Part shown: one piece after another, positions 17,349 to 26,430 of the stretch
Numbering within the stretch: position 1 is the first letter of the stretch
Layout of the letters: each line of letters begins with the position of its first letter
DNA from: Acidobacteriota bacterium
GTDB lineage: Bacteria > Acidobacteriota > Blastocatellia > UBA7656
Assembly (NCBI GenBank): GCA_038040445.1
Contig: JBBPIG010000001.1
Location: forward strand, 216,402-280,401
Length of the DNA: 64,000 nucleotides
Direction of reading: 5' to 3'
Position numbers and translations under genes: made by a program
Notes under the pieces: generated by a model
The model's input: the letters and a program-made list of their open reading frames with translations, nothing else
Database searches by the model: none
What the model was told of the DNA's origin: nothing

Positions 17349-17463
17349 CGTCAATCCGTTGTTGCTCGGCGGGCCGGGCAATCATCAGGCAAGGTACATT
17401 GCCAACCGCGAACCTGCAAGCCGGCGCTACTTGTTGTGAATATCTTGTTGCATGAGAAAGGTA

Positions 17464-17493
17464 TTGAGAATCGAGAGCTGCACTTGGTAGTAT
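17464..17493 (+). promoter_or_regulatory. Putative sigma-70-type promoter for the lytic transglycosylase
   Basis: TTGAGA (17464-17469) and TAGTAT (17488-17493) are spaced 18 bases apart, 38 bases before the ATG of the next plus-strand gene. Both hexamers match the consensus at four to five positions. It lies in the divergent gap between mscS and that gene. Confidence 0.5.
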
Positions 17494-17531
17494 TACACCA
17501 TCTGTATTTCACTTAGTGGGAGACCAATCGC

Positions 17532-18794
17532 ATGATAAGAGTTGCAGTTTGGATGCTTGCCATGCTCGGCGGCGCCGGAGTGGACCACACCAACAACCAC
17601 TTATTGAGCAACATTGAAGAGGGAAGGGAACAGGTAAAAAAGGAATCAGTTCAATTGATAATGGGCACCGTCGGCACGCGGCGGGTACGAATCGGCCGCC
17701 GGCAGTTCAAAGACGTTCCGGTCACCGGCATCGTCGGGCGCGAGATGGCGTTGGCGATCCTGGACACGGACGGTAAGATCCGAATTGCACGAGCAATCAA
17801 GCGCGACCCGGGTTTCGAGGTCCTCACTCCTGGTTTCATACTTTCGATGCGGCGCGAGAACGGAATCAATTCCGACATCGCTTGCATAAGTCCGGCAGGC
17901 GGAAAGGTTGTAGCAGTCAAGTATCCGGTGTCAAACGAGGGTAATCGCTTCGGGCCAGGCGACCCAGTGATAGAAGCCGTCTACACACCGTACTCGGCCG
18001 AGATAAAGACAGAAGAAGTAATCAAGAAAGGCATCGACGTAAAAAACGGATTTATTGAAAAGGCGTATGCTCGACTGCGTGACCGAGGAGTCCAGTCGCG
18101 GGCGTTCGCGGGAAGGCGAATCGTCGACGTTATACCCAAAGACATCCTTAGGGTGCTGTTGCTAAACGAGCACATAGATCCAAGCGAATTTAAGAGCGCC
18201 GGTGTAACCAAGCCGCTGGCTGAACGAGTGTTGACGGTGATTGCGACAAATCGCGATAAGGCATATGCATACTCGATCAGCCCCGCGGGAGCTCGCGGGC
18301 TTGTGCAGATGATACCCTCAACCTACTCGCTTCTTTTGAACAGGTATCCGGCGGCGGGGCTGAAACGTGATTTCCACGCGGCAATGGGAGACCCGATAGG
18401 CGCGGTGATGGCTCAGGTGTTGTTATGCGATTCCGATTGGGAATCGATTAGGGCGCGAGTTGACTTGCCGGCAGATCGCGTCGGTCCTTATTTAGCTGCA
18501 GCCTACAACGGCGGGGTCGGCCGAGTCTTGTCGGTGCTGTCCCACGATCAAACCGACTGGATGGAAGATCCCGATTCGAACACCCGCCCGACTATGACCG
18601 TCTCCAGGAAAGTTGCAGTCAGGGTTCGCTCGCGTAGCGGACGAGTAGCAAGACGCTACGTCGTGAAGAAGTATACACAACCGATCTTCAAGAATGAGAC
18701 AAGCAAGTACGTTAGCCAGTACCACTGGATCAGCGATTTTCTTGCAGAGCGTTCGAAGCCGAGCACGCGACCGCGTAACATTGAAGTGCGATAG
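17532..18794 (+). CDS. Lytic transglycosylase-like protein (SLT domain)
   Basis: A 420-residue protein. The last ~190 residues hold a lysozyme-like SLT domain: AYSISPAGARGLVQMIPSTY with the GLMQ-type motif (GLVQM) and AAYNGGVGRVL matching the AYNxG motif. The catalytic Glu expected before the SxxGAxGLMQ motif is not obvious in VIATNRDKAYAYSISPAGA, so activity needs checking. Residues ~40-170 form a beta-rich N-terminal domain (LIMGTVGTRRVRI, TGIVGREMALAILDTDGKI) that I do not recognise. The N-terminus (MIRVAVWMLAMLGGAGV) is only a weak export signal. Such enzymes cleave peptidoglycan glycan strands. A terminator follows at 18830. Confidence 0.75.
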   Translation: MIRVAVWMLAMLGGAGVDHTNNHLLSNIEEGREQVKKESVQLIMGTVGTRRVRIGRRQFKDVPVTGIVGREMALAILDTDGKIRIARAIKRDPGFEVLTPGFILSMRRENGINSDIACISPAGGKVVAVKYPVSNEGNRFGPGDPVIEAVYTPYSAEIKTEEVIKKGIDVKNGFIEKAYARLRDRGVQSRAFAGRRIVDVIPKDILRVLLLNEHIDPSEFKSAGVTKPLAERVLTVIATNRDKAYAYSISPAGARGLVQMIPSTYSLLLNRYPAAGLKRDFHAAMGDPIGAVMAQVLLCDSDWESIRARVDLPADRVGPYLAAAYNGGVGRVLSVLSHDQTDWMEDPDSNTRPTMTVSRKVAVRVRSRSGRVARRYVVKKYTQPIFKNETSKYVSQYHWISDFLAERSKPSTRPRNIEVR

Positions 18795-18829
18795 GCTTGT
18801 GCTTCGATCTGCCTTAACCGGAACGCTTG

Positions 18830-18859
18830 GGCCGCCGTTGGAATGGCGGCCTTCGTTTT
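18830..18859 (+). terminator. Rho-independent terminator after the transglycosylase gene
   Basis: The stem GGCCGCC (18830-18836) with GGCGGCC (18845-18851) encloses an eight-base loop and is followed by TTCGTTTTA. It lies 36 bases after the transglycosylase stop codon. Confidence 0.75.
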
Positions 18860-18880
18860 ATGGCTAACGTTCTTTTGCCG

Positions 18881-18961
18881 GGTAGCATAGACTTTAGCCT
18901 GTGTCGTGCGAAATCTCTTCTATGTGATCGGCACACAGAAACTAAAAAAGTCTATGCTACC
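18881..18961. repeat. Inverted repeat made of two copies of the TAGCATAGACTT repeat
   Basis: GGTAGCATAGACTTT at 18881-18895 is perfectly complementary to AAAGTCTATGCTACC at 18947-18961. The similarity extends inward through AGCCTGTGT and ACACAGAAACTAA with small gaps. A third copy lies at 4571-4592. The arrangement, two inverted copies around a ~50-base spacer in an intergenic region, resembles REP/BIME-type elements or a miniature inverted-repeat element. Confidence 0.75.
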
Positions 18962-19250
18962 AGGATTGCGAGAACAGGCGAGAAAAATAAAGAAGGACCG
19001 AAGCGATCAGCACAGCCCCCGTTGCCCTGATCATTTCGGCCCTTCCGTTTTGAAGCTCGGTAATAGAGTTGGCAAGGTTGGTGCCAAGGCAAATATCAGA
19101 TGAGTCCAGCTGTAAACTGTTGATACTTGGTTGAAGACAGTTCTCCCGCCACAGGACCCGAAAGCCAACTCACAGATTCTGTCATCGGATGTTACTGTTT
19201 TTGTTATAGCGGCAGCAGATCGGTGCGATTGTAACCGGAAGTTGAACTCA

Positions 19251-19265
19251 CACTCCTATGGAGTG
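19251..19265. repeat. Short palindrome of the CTCCTA-GGAG type
   Basis: CACTCCTATGGAGTG is a near-perfect palindrome. Two relatives, CAACTCCTACGGAGTTG and CAACTCCTAACGGAGTTG, flank the start of the DUF2442 gene region at 58875 and 58924. Similar short palindromes are common in intergenic DNA of several environmental bacterial phyla. Confidence 0.5.
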
Positions 19266-19321
19266 AAACCAACAAGTCCCGGTTCTCATTGCGCCCCAAG
19301 TTGGCTAATCGAGTCCCAACT

Positions 19322-19351
19322 TTGACGAGCGGAGTTTCTTCACGATATGAT
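19322..19351 (+). promoter_or_regulatory. Sigma-70-type promoter of the nucleotide-sugar operon
   Basis: TTGACG (19322-19327) and TATGAT (19346-19351) with an 18-base spacer match the -35 and -10 consensus at five of six positions each. The aminotransferase start is about 60 bases downstream. Confidence 0.65.
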
Positions 19352-19410
19352 AAAGCGCTCATGCGGATCGCCCCCATCGTGACGCCGCCTCCCCCGGAGT
19401 GCTAGAGCCA

Positions 19411-20559
19411 ATGCAAGAAAGAACGCAGATGAAAGTTCCGATGCTGGATCTGAGTGTCCAGCACCAGACGATCGCGGAAGAGATTCAAGCGGCCGTAGCA
19501 GGCGTCCTGAACAGCCAGCAGTTTATTCTTGGGCCTGAGGTGCGCGAGCTTGAGCGGGAGCTGGCGCCTTACTGCCAGTGCGCAGAAGCTGTAGGATGCG
19601 CGTCGGGTTCGGATGCCCTTCTACTCGCTCTTATGGCTTGCGGAGTGGGACCCGGCGATGAGGTCATAACAACTCCCTTTAGTTTTTTTGCTACCGTAGG
19701 GTCAATCGTGCGGTTGGGAGCCAGGGCAGTCTTCGTCGATATCGATGTCGCGACTTTCAACATCGATGCAAATCTTATCGAGGGCGCAATGACCGAGCGA
19801 ACGAAAGCCATCATGCCCGTGCATGTCTTCGGGCAATGCGCAGAGATGGACCGCATCAATGAACTTGCCAGGCCCGGCAAGATCGCGGTTATTGAAGATG
19901 CCGCTCAGGCTATCGGCGCCGAGTATGGCGAAAGAAGGGCTGGCAGCCTGGGGCTAGTCGGGTGCTTCAGCTTTTACCCGTCGAAGAATCTGGGCGGGGC
20001 AGGAGACGGTGGTTTACTTACGACTAATGATCTTGAGCTGGCCGAGAGTCTGAGAACCCTGAGGGCGCATGGGGCCAAGAGAAAGTATCATCACGATCGG
20101 GTGGGGATAAACAGCAGGCTGGACTCGTTGCAGGCCGCAATTCTGCGGGTCAAGCTTCGCTATTTGGATCAGTGGGCAAAGACTCGTAGAGCAAATGCGC
20201 AAAGATATCGAGGGCTGTTTGACTCAGCCGGATTGGTTTCGAGCGGTGCGGTGCGATTGCCCGGCGAGTCCGCATCGGCACGGCACGTATACAATCAATT
20301 CGTTATTCGGGCCCGCGAACGGGACAAGCTAAGAGCGTACCTTGCGGAGCGCGGCGTAGGGACGGAGATTTACTACCCGGTGCCACTTCATATGCAGGCC
20401 TGCTTCGAAGACTTGGGTTATCGGGTGGGAGATTTCCCCGAATCAGAGAGGGCAGCCGAAGAGGCGCTGGCGATCCCGATATATCCAGAGCTCGGCGAAA
20501 CCGCGCAGGGTTACGTGGTCGAGACAATAGGCTCGTTCTATCGGCAGGGTATCGCTTGA
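19411..20559 (+). CDS. DegT/DnrJ/EryC1/StrS-family sugar aminotransferase
   Basis: A ~382-residue PLP-dependent aminotransferase. It has the N-terminal [12 protein letters not shown], the cofactor region [13 protein letters not shown], the [11 protein letters not shown] motif contacting the PLP ring nitrogen, and the Schiff-base lysine in [14 protein letters not shown]. The closest recognised subgroup is WbpE/WlbC-like enzymes, which add an amino group to UDP-3-keto sugars. These build amino sugars for capsule, O-antigen or exopolysaccharide. The ATG at 19411 has GGAG 12 bases upstream; an ATG at 19429 (MKVPML) is an alternative. It leads an apparent operon with UXS and UGD. Confidence 0.87.
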   Translation: MQERTQMKVPMLDLSVQHQTIAEEIQAAVAGVLNSQQFILGPEVRELERELAPYCQCAEAVGCASGSDALLLALMACGVGPGDEVITTPFSFFATVGSIVRLGARAVFVDIDVATFNIDANLIEGAMTERTKAIMPVHVFGQCAEMDRINELARPGKIAVIEDAAQAIGAEYGERRAGSLGLVGCFSFYPSKNLGGAGDGGLLTTNDLELAESLRTLRAHGAKRKYHHDRVGINSRLDSLQAAILRVKLRYLDQWAKTRRANAQRYRGLFDSAGLVSSGAVRLPGESASARHVYNQFVIRARERDKLRAYLAERGVGTEIYYPVPLHMQACFEDLGYRVGDFPESERAAEEALAIPIYPELGETAQGYVVETIGSFYRQGIA

Positions 20560-20578
20560 TGTGCACAGGTGAACTGAA

Positions 20579-21559
20579 ATGCGAGTGCTGATAACAGGCG
20601 GAGCAGGATTCTTAGGCTCACATCTGGTCGACCGCCTAATCGCGGACGGACACGACGTGATCGTGTTCGACAACCTGCTTACCGGCCGCGTAGAGAACGT
20701 CGAGCATCATCTGGGCAACGAACGCTTCAAGTTTGTCAAACAGGATGTGACCGAGTATTTGCACGTCGCCGGCGAACTCGATGCGGTTGTGCATTTCGCA
20801 TCCCCTGCGAGCCCGATCGACTATTTGCAGTTACCGATTCAGACGCTGAAGGTTGGCAGTCTTGGAACGCACAAAGCATTGGGCCTGGCGAAGGCAAAGC
20901 GCGCGCGGTTCCTGTTGGCGTCGACGTCGGAGGTCTACGGAGATCCGCAGGTGCATCCGCAACCGGAAGAGTACTGGGGACACGTGAATCCCGTCGGGCC
21001 ACGAGGCGTGTACGATGAAGCAAAGCGCTTCGGCGAAGCGATCACGATGGCTTATCATCGCTATCACGGCGTTGACACCCGCATCGTCAGAATATTCAAC
21101 ACGTACGGCACCAGGATGAGGCCTAATGACGGACGAGTGGTTTCAAACTTTGTGGTTCAGGCGCTCAAAGGCGAACCTCTCACCGTCTACGGAGACGGGG
21201 ACCAGACGCGCTCCTTCTGCTACGTTAGCGATTTGATCGAAGGTATATTGCGCTTGTTGATGAGTTCCGATGCGCGAGGATCGAAGTCAGCCGGCGGACG
21301 GCCGGGCGCAGACGACGATATTCACTTGCCGACAAACATCGGCAACCCCGGTGAGTTCACCGTGATCGAGCTTGCTCGCATGGTGATCAGGTTGACCGGG
21401 AGCAAGAGTATCATCGAGCACAGACCCTTGCCGGTGGACGATCCGCGCGTGAGGCAGCCCGACATCAGCCGCGCTGTCAGACTTCTAGGATGGGAGCCGA
21501 AGGTAAGCTTGGAAGAGGGGCTCAAGAATACGATCGCATTCTTTGCCAGCATTCTGTAG
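20579..21559 (+). CDS. UDP-glucuronate decarboxylase (UDP-xylose synthase)
   Basis: A 326-residue extended SDR. It shows [14 protein letters not shown] at the N-terminus (NAD binding), [27 protein letters not shown], the catalytic YDEAKR, and [20 protein letters not shown]. The combination of the SEVYGDP, YWGHVNP and [11 protein letters not shown] motifs is specific for UDP-glucuronic acid decarboxylases, which convert UDP-glucuronate to UDP-xylose through a 4-keto intermediate. The substrate is made by the next gene product, UDP-glucose dehydrogenase. It starts 19 bases after the aminotransferase and nearly touches the next gene, so the three form one operon. Confidence 0.9.
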   Translation: MRVLITGGAGFLGSHLVDRLIADGHDVIVFDNLLTGRVENVEHHLGNERFKFVKQDVTEYLHVAGELDAVVHFASPASPIDYLQLPIQTLKVGSLGTHKALGLAKAKRARFLLASTSEVYGDPQVHPQPEEYWGHVNPVGPRGVYDEAKRFGEAITMAYHRYHGVDTRIVRIFNTYGTRMRPNDGRVVSNFVVQALKGEPLTVYGDGDQTRSFCYVSDLIEGILRLLMSSDARGSKSAGGRPGADDDIHLPTNIGNPGEFTVIELARMVIRLTGSKSIIEHRPLPVDDPRVRQPDISRAVRLLGWEPKVSLEEGLKNTIAFFASIL

Positions 21560-21587
21560 CGTGCTGATCGAGAGCTGGAGAAAGTCA

Positions 21588-22889
21588 ATGCACATAGCAG
21601 TCATCGGCACCGGCTACGTTGGCCTTGTCACAGGTGCGTGCTTTGCCGACTTTGGTATGAGGGTCACCTGTGTGGACAAGGACCGGGACAAGATTCACTC
21701 GATTAAAGAGGGCAAGCTGCCGATCTACGAGCCGGGACTTGATGCGCTGGTCTCGAAGAATGTCCGGGAGGGAAGGCTTGACTTCAGCACCGATGTGAAA
21801 GAAACAGTCGAGCAATCGCTGGTCGTGTTCCTTGCGGTCGGCACGCCGCCCAGCGGAGACGGGTCGGCCGATATGAGTCAGATCGATGAAGTGGCTTACG
21901 AGATAGCAAAGTCACTGAACGGCTATAAAGTAATCGTGACCAAGAGTACGGTACCGGTCGGCGCGGCTTCTCGCATCAAGAAGATCATCGAGGAGAACAG
22001 GGCGGCGCCAGGCCGGTTCTCGGTTGCGGCGAACCCTGAATTCTTGAGAGAAGGGGCAGCCATTAGCGACTTCATGCGGCCGGACAGGGTAGTGATTGGT
22101 TGCAGAGATGAAGAAGCGGTGGCGATACTGAAAGATATCTACCAGCCGCTGTACCTGCTCGAGACCCCGTTCGTTATCACGACGCCGGAGTCTGCGGAAA
22201 TGATCAAGTACGCTTCAAATGCATTTCTGGCGACGAAGGTTTCATTCATCAATGAGATATCGAGGCTGTGTGAATTGCTCGGCGCCGATGTCCACGATGT
22301 GGCTAAGGGAATGGGGATGGATGTCCGAATCGGGTCTAAGTTCCTCCATCCCGGACCTGGTTTCGGCGGAAGTTGCTTCCCGAAGGATGCAAAGGCGCTC
22401 GTGGCGCTAGGACGCAGCGTGAACTATGACGTCCGAATCGTCGATGCTGCGCTGCGCGTTAACGAGTCTCAGAAGAACTCAATCATCGATCGCATCAGGC
22501 GTCTATTGCCGCAACTGGGCGGCAAAACGATCGCAATACTAGGATTGGCTTTCAAGCCCGAGACCGACGACATCAGAGAAGCGCCGTCAATCAAGATAAT
22601 CGAGGACCTGCTCGAGGCGGGAGCCAAGGTTCGAGCTTACGATCCGGCGGCTATGGAGTCCGCGCGCCGGCTGCTAACCGACGTCGAGTATTGCGAGGAT
22701 GAGTACGAAGCCGCTCGCGGTAGCGATGGCCTGGTCGTTGTTACCGAGTGGAACCAATTTCGGCGGCTCGATATGGATCGACTGAAGCAACTGATGCGCG
22801 AGCCAAACATCATAGATCTTAGAAACCTCTACGAGCCTGTGGCGATGCGTTTGGCGGGGTTCAACTATCTGGCGATGGGGCGCAACTGA
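21588..22889 (+). CDS. ugd: UDP-glucose 6-dehydrogenase
   Basis: A ~433-residue UDP-glucose/GDP-mannose dehydrogenase. Visible motifs are GTGYVGLVTGACFADFG (NAD binding), AVGTPPSGDGSADMSQI, the EFLREG segment, and the catalytic cysteine in GPGFGGSCFPKDAKAL. The third domain has LGLAFKPETDDIREAPS. It oxidises UDP-glucose twice to UDP-glucuronate, feeding the decarboxylase encoded just upstream. The ATG at 21588 has GGAG at 21577-21580 and begins with the typical MHIAVIGTGYVG; an in-frame ATG at 21543 overlaps the decarboxylase gene and is less likely. Confidence 0.94.
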   Translation: MHIAVIGTGYVGLVTGACFADFGMRVTCVDKDRDKIHSIKEGKLPIYEPGLDALVSKNVREGRLDFSTDVKETVEQSLVVFLAVGTPPSGDGSADMSQIDEVAYEIAKSLNGYKVIVTKSTVPVGAASRIKKIIEENRAAPGRFSVAANPEFLREGAAISDFMRPDRVVIGCRDEEAVAILKDIYQPLYLLETPFVITTPESAEMIKYASNAFLATKVSFINEISRLCELLGADVHDVAKGMGMDVRIGSKFLHPGPGFGGSCFPKDAKALVALGRSVNYDVRIVDAALRVNESQKNSIIDRIRRLLPQLGGKTIAILGLAFKPETDDIREAPSIKIIEDLLEAGAKVRAYDPAAMESARRLLTDVEYCEDEYEAARGSDGLVVVTEWNQFRRLDMDRLKQLMREPNIIDLRNLYEPVAMRLAGFNYLAMGRN

Positions 22890-22925
22890 ATTGAGGTCTG
22901 TACCGGTTTCAAGGAGATCGCGGTG

Positions 22926-23972
22926 ATGAAACAATGCGGTCGGCTCGACAGATTGCGGCTGGTGACGGTCGTCGCCGGCCTCCTTTTCGCGCTCGTGGTT
23001 CCGGTGACCAGCGCGCAGCAGGAGCGAAGCCAGAAGCCGGTTCCTCGAGAAGATGAGCCGATCAAGCTCCACACGACTCTTGTGCAGGTACCTGTCGTCG
23101 TTAGCGAGCATGGTGGCCGCTACGTGAGCGATCTAACGCGCGATGACTTCAATATCTTCGAGGATGGCGTCAAGCAGAACCTCGAACTGTTCGGCTCAGT
23201 TGAAGAGCCGTTCAGTGTTGCGCTGCTGCTGGACTCGAGCGGCTCAACCGAAGGGGCGCTGGATCAAATCAAGTCGGCAGCAATGGCTTTTCTCGGCAAC
23301 CTCAGGCCGCACGATCGCGTGATGGTCGCTTCGTTCAATGACAGCGTTGAGGTCATGTGTGAACTAACCAACGATGCGACTCGGCTTGCGGCGGCCGTGC
23401 GATCGATCAAATCGGGCGAGTACACCCAGGTTTACGAGGCAGTCTATACGGCGGTATGGGAAAGGCTCCGCGATGTTCCCGGAAGAAAGGCGGTGATCGT
23501 TTTCAGCGACGGACTCGACACGGCAAGTAGCGAGATTTCCGAAGAGGACACGCTGGATGCGGTCATTGAGAGCGAGGACATCATCGTTTACCCGATTCGC
23601 TACGCCACGCGCGAGGATGTCGAACGCAAGATGGACGCCAGGGTAAGGGGCTTGTTGAATTCGAAAGGGACTTCCGCGGTAGACTCCAAACTCGAGCAAA
23701 GCAGGCGAGAGCTGGATCGCGCGTACAGAAGCGCAGACGAGTATCTGCAACGCCTTGCTGATATGTCGGGCGGGATAGTCGAGCGCGCGGATAGACTCGG
23801 CGACTTGAAGTCGGCGTTGGGAAGAATAGCCGAAGAACTGCGTCACCAATACCTTCTTGGTTATTACCCGACAAACAAGCAAAAGGACGATCGCGCGCGT
23901 AAGATAACGGTACGAGTCTCTCGCCCGAGCGTCACAGTTCGAGCACGCCCGGCATATAGAGTCGCACAGTAG
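22926..23972 (+). CDS. Secreted VWA-domain protein (acidobacterial VWFA-related type)
   Basis: A ~348-residue exported protein. A signal peptide spans about residues 10-32 (VVAGLLFALVVPVTSAQQ). FNIFEDGVKQNLELF before the VWA domain and GYYPTNKQKDDRARKITVRV after it are hallmarks of the VWFA-related family expanded in Acidobacteria. The metal-ion-dependent adhesion site is intact: DSSGST at the start of the domain and VFSDGLDTAS further on. The role is unknown. It follows ugd by 36 bases, with a good AAGGAG ribosome-binding site, so it may be co-transcribed with the sugar genes. Confidence 0.87.
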   Translation: MKQCGRLDRLRLVTVVAGLLFALVVPVTSAQQERSQKPVPREDEPIKLHTTLVQVPVVVSEHGGRYVSDLTRDDFNIFEDGVKQNLELFGSVEEPFSVALLLDSSGSTEGALDQIKSAAMAFLGNLRPHDRVMVASFNDSVEVMCELTNDATRLAAAVRSIKSGEYTQVYEAVYTAVWERLRDVPGRKAVIVFSDGLDTASSEISEEDTLDAVIESEDIIVYPIRYATREDVERKMDARVRGLLNSKGTSAVDSKLEQSRRELDRAYRSADEYLQRLADMSGGIVERADRLGDLKSALGRIAEELRHQYLLGYYPTNKQKDDRARKITVRVSRPSVTVRARPAYRVAQ

Positions 23973-24037
23973 TCAGGTCGCGCGTTGACTTCAAACCAAG
24001 CTTTAGGGCCGCCTACGAATGGTCGGCGAATTTATTT

Positions 24038-24814
24038 ATGGCGGGGCTAAAGAACCTTCTGAAGACTATCGAGGATGGCGCATCGCGCGAGGAACCCCTG
24101 GCGGTCGTCCGAGTTTTGAACGAGGCTTCAGGCAAGAACGCGACGGTTACGGTTTCTAACGGCGAATTGTCCCCGCCAATAGCGGACCGAGTAATAGCTT
24201 CCAAGATACTGGCTTCAGTGGAGAGCGTTAGAGCAAAGGGCGGCGTCGCCGATCTGATCGAGACGCTGGATGAGCAGGGAAGTTCGGTAAGGCTCGTTAT
24301 CGAGATAGTCAAACCCAAGTTCGAATTGGTGGTATTCGGCGCTGGACACGTTGGCCAGGCCGTTGCACTGATGGGGGCGCTAACCGGATATCAGGTCACT
24401 GTTGTAGACGACAGGGAAGAGTTCGCTTCGCGCAGCCGATTGCCTGACCCGAGGATCCGCCCGCTGGTGAGCGATTATGCCAGCGCAACCGAGAAGCTAA
24501 AACTCTCACCGAGCACAGCGATTGTGATTGTTACGCGTGGGCATCAGTACGACGAGGTTTGTCTCAAGAACGTCATCCGCTCAAACGCGACGTACATCGG
24601 AATGATAGGAAGCCGTAGACGAGTGCTGTCGGTGTTCAAGAAGCTCGCCGGCGAGGGCTTTTCCGAAGAGGCCTTGCAGAGAGTACACGCGCCCATTGGA
24701 TTGCGGATCGGAGCGATCTCTCCGCAGGAGATAGCCGTGTCGATTCTCGCCGAGATAATTGATCACTTGAACAACCCTGACCACAAAAACAAGGGAGAGA
24801 AAAATGCCATTTGA
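24038..24814 (+). CDS. XdhC/CoxI-family protein (molybdenum cofactor insertion type)
   Basis: A 258-residue protein with an XdhC-type Rossmann domain in its C-terminal half: LVVFGAGHVGQAVALMG, VVDDREEFAS, TRGHQYDEVCLKN, YIGMIGSRRR and the closing HAPIGLRIGAISPQEIAVS. The N-terminal ~100 residues correspond loosely to the XdhC_CoxI domain. XdhC proteins bind molybdenum cofactor and insert it into xanthine dehydrogenase or CO dehydrogenase-type enzymes. No such molybdoenzyme gene is in the window, but a Mop-domain remnant lies 2 kb downstream. The gene overlaps the start of gcdH by 11 bases. Confidence 0.82.
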   Translation: MAGLKNLLKTIEDGASREEPLAVVRVLNEASGKNATVTVSNGELSPPIADRVIASKILASVESVRAKGGVADLIETLDEQGSSVRLVIEIVKPKFELVVFGAGHVGQAVALMGALTGYQVTVVDDREEFASRSRLPDPRIRPLVSDYASATEKLKLSPSTAIVIVTRGHQYDEVCLKNVIRSNATYIGMIGSRRRVLSVFKKLAGEGFSEEALQRVHAPIGLRIGAISPQEIAVSILAEIIDHLNNPDHKNKGEKNAI

Positions 24815-25976
24815 AGGATTGGATGTTTTGGGAGTCGGCGCGCTGCTATCGGATGAGGAGAGACTCGTGCAGTCTGAGGTCAGGAAGTATGTTGAGTCGG
24901 AGATTACCCCGATCATAGCCGGGTGTTTCGAAGAAGGAAGGTTTCCGAACGAACTGATACCGAGCCTCGCCGAGCTCGGCGTGTTGGGGGCGAATCTTCC
25001 CGAAGATTACGGCTGCGCGGGGATGAACAACGTCGCCTACGGGTTGGTGATGCAGGAACTCGAAGCGGGTGATTCCGGGATCAGGAGCTTCGCTTCGGTC
25101 CAGGGCGCGCTCTGTATGTATCCAATATTTCAGTTTGGAAGCGAGGAACAAAAGCGCAAGTGGTTGCCCGAAATGGCTGCCGGCAAGGTAATCGGATGCT
25201 TTGGGCTTACAGAGCCGAACTTCGGTTCTGATCCGAGCGGTATGCTGACAAGAGCCAAAAGAGACCGAAACGGCTGGGTGCTCAATGGCTCGAAGGCATG
25301 GATAACGAACGGCTCAATGGCGCACATCGCCATCGTGTGGGCCAAGACCGATGAAGATGACCAGATCCGCGGCTTCATAGTTGAGAGAGGCACGAAAGGC
25401 TTCAGCACGCGGCAAACTCATCATAAACTAAGCCTGCGCGCGTCTGACACATCGCAACTGTTCTTCGAGGATTGCGTGATTCCTGAGGAGAACATCTTGC
25501 AGGGCTCAGGTGGGCTAAAGAGCCCGCTGATGTGCCTGACGCAAGCGCGCTACGGAATAGCGTGGGGCGCGGTGGGCGCCGCGATGTCTTGCTTTGACGT
25601 TGCGCTAAAGTACTCAAAGGAGCGGACACAATTCGGGCGCCCGCTCGCTGGGTTTCAACTGACTCAAAAGAAGCTAGCCGAAATGGCGACTGAAATCAGT
25701 AAAGCGCAGTTGTTGTGCTTGCACCTGGGGCGGTTGAAGGACGGCGGCAAGATTAAGCCAGTGCACGTATCGATGGGCAAGATGAACAACGTGTCGATCG
25801 CTTTGCAGTGTGCGAGAACGGCTCGAGGGATCCTCGGGGCGAACGGCATCACCGGTGAGTATCCGATCATGCGTCACATGTGCAACCTTGAATCGGTTTA
25901 CACCTACGAAGGCACGCACGAGGTCCACACGCTGGTGCTTGGGCAGCACCTTACAGGCGAAAGCGCATTCCAGTAG
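24804..25976 (+). CDS. gcdH: Glutaryl-CoA dehydrogenase
   Basis: A 390-residue acyl-CoA dehydrogenase of the GcdH subgroup. The signature segments are RSFASVQGALCMYPI, GCFGLTEPNFGSDPSGM, KAWITNGSMAHIAIVWAK, ARYGIAWGAVGAAM, RTQFGRPLAGFQL and the C-terminal ESVYTYEGTHEVHTLVLG, where the Glu of YEGTHE is the catalytic base. It oxidises and decarboxylates glutaryl-CoA to crotonyl-CoA in lysine, tryptophan or benzoyl-CoA breakdown. GGGAGA upstream of the ATG supports the start. The partner flavoproteins are not in the window. The benzoate-CoA ligase-like gene at 48-50 kb may feed the same pathway, but that is a weak inference. Confidence 0.92.
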   Translation: MPFEGLDVLGVGALLSDEERLVQSEVRKYVESEITPIIAGCFEEGRFPNELIPSLAELGVLGANLPEDYGCAGMNNVAYGLVMQELEAGDSGIRSFASVQGALCMYPIFQFGSEEQKRKWLPEMAAGKVIGCFGLTEPNFGSDPSGMLTRAKRDRNGWVLNGSKAWITNGSMAHIAIVWAKTDEDDQIRGFIVERGTKGFSTRQTHHKLSLRASDTSQLFFEDCVIPEENILQGSGGLKSPLMCLTQARYGIAWGAVGAAMSCFDVALKYSKERTQFGRPLAGFQLTQKKLAEMATEISKAQLLCLHLGRLKDGGKIKPVHVSMGKMNNVSIALQCARTARGILGANGITGEYPIMRHMCNLESVYTYEGTHEVHTLVLGQHLTGESAFQ

Positions 25977-26001
25977 ATCGCACGCGGCCTATTCCATTAC
26001 T

Positions 26002-26018
26002 TTTTGAGGCAAAGCTCG
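26002..26018 (+). repeat. Copy of an intergenic repeat (TTTTGAGGCAAAGC)
   Basis: TTTTGAGGCAAAGCTCG here and TTTTGAGGCAAAGCCCG at 26431 differ at one position and continue with related sequence ending in CTAC. The two direct copies bracket a Mop-domain remnant. Confidence 0.55.
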
Positions 26019-26098
26019 TTCCTACTAGACGCGTATGCAATGGCTTTTCTTATAAACGGAGTCTGCCTCACCAAGCTCATCGCGGCGTCCGTTGAATT

Positions 26099-26269
26099 GT
26101 GTTTCTAGACGTGGCGTATGGTCAAAGCGAAGTAGTAATTGAGCTTGCGGGCGGTACGGAAGTCGTTTCAATTATCACTAAGGATTCCGCTGAAAGGCTA
26201 GGGCTTACAGAAGGCAAAGAGGCATATGCAGTTGTCAAAGCTAGTGACGTGATGATAGGCATTGACTAA
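26099..26269 (+). pseudogene. Molybdopterin-binding (Mop/TOBE) domain, 5'-truncated remnant
   Basis: The 56-codon frame from a GTG at 26099 reads with high similarity to the Mop/TOBE domain that binds molybdate or tungstate: VAYGQSEVVIELAGGTE, then VSIITKDSAERLGL, EGKEAYAVVKASDVMIG and a stop. A full Mop protein or ModE-type domain starts about 12 residues earlier with a motif such as SARNQLKG, which is not present here, and an in-frame stop lies directly upstream. So it is a remnant or a very short protein. It lies between two direct repeats after the XdhC-gcdH pair. Confidence 0.6.
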
Positions 26270-26323
26270 AGCGAATCACTGCCATTTCTATGTCGCCTCT
26301 TTATCGTGCAGCCATTTCGACTC

Positions 26324-26361
26324 TACACAAGAATAGGTATCAAAATCGGCTTTCTTGTGTA
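26324..26361. repeat. Perfect 10-bp inverted repeat
   Basis: TACACAAGAA (26324-26333) and TTCTTGTGTA (26352-26361) are separated by 18 bases. It has no T-tract and may be a hairpin at the end of the converging transcripts of this region. Confidence 0.45.
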
Positions 26362-26430
26362 AAGCCAAGGACACCATCGAATTTCGGGGCAGAAATCCCC
26401 GCTGGCCTCATAAATCGACTCGGAAGGTGC

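Larger units (their letters stand above)
18795..19410. other. Intergenic region of ~615 bases without a gene
   Basis: From left to right it holds the terminator at 18830, the inverted repeat at 18881-18961, a short palindrome at 19251 and the promoter at 19322-19351. No reading frame in it shows recognisable similarity or codon use like its neighbours. The inverted repeat and palindrome match sequences elsewhere in the window, so the region is best read as intergenic space with dispersed repeats. Confidence 0.6.
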
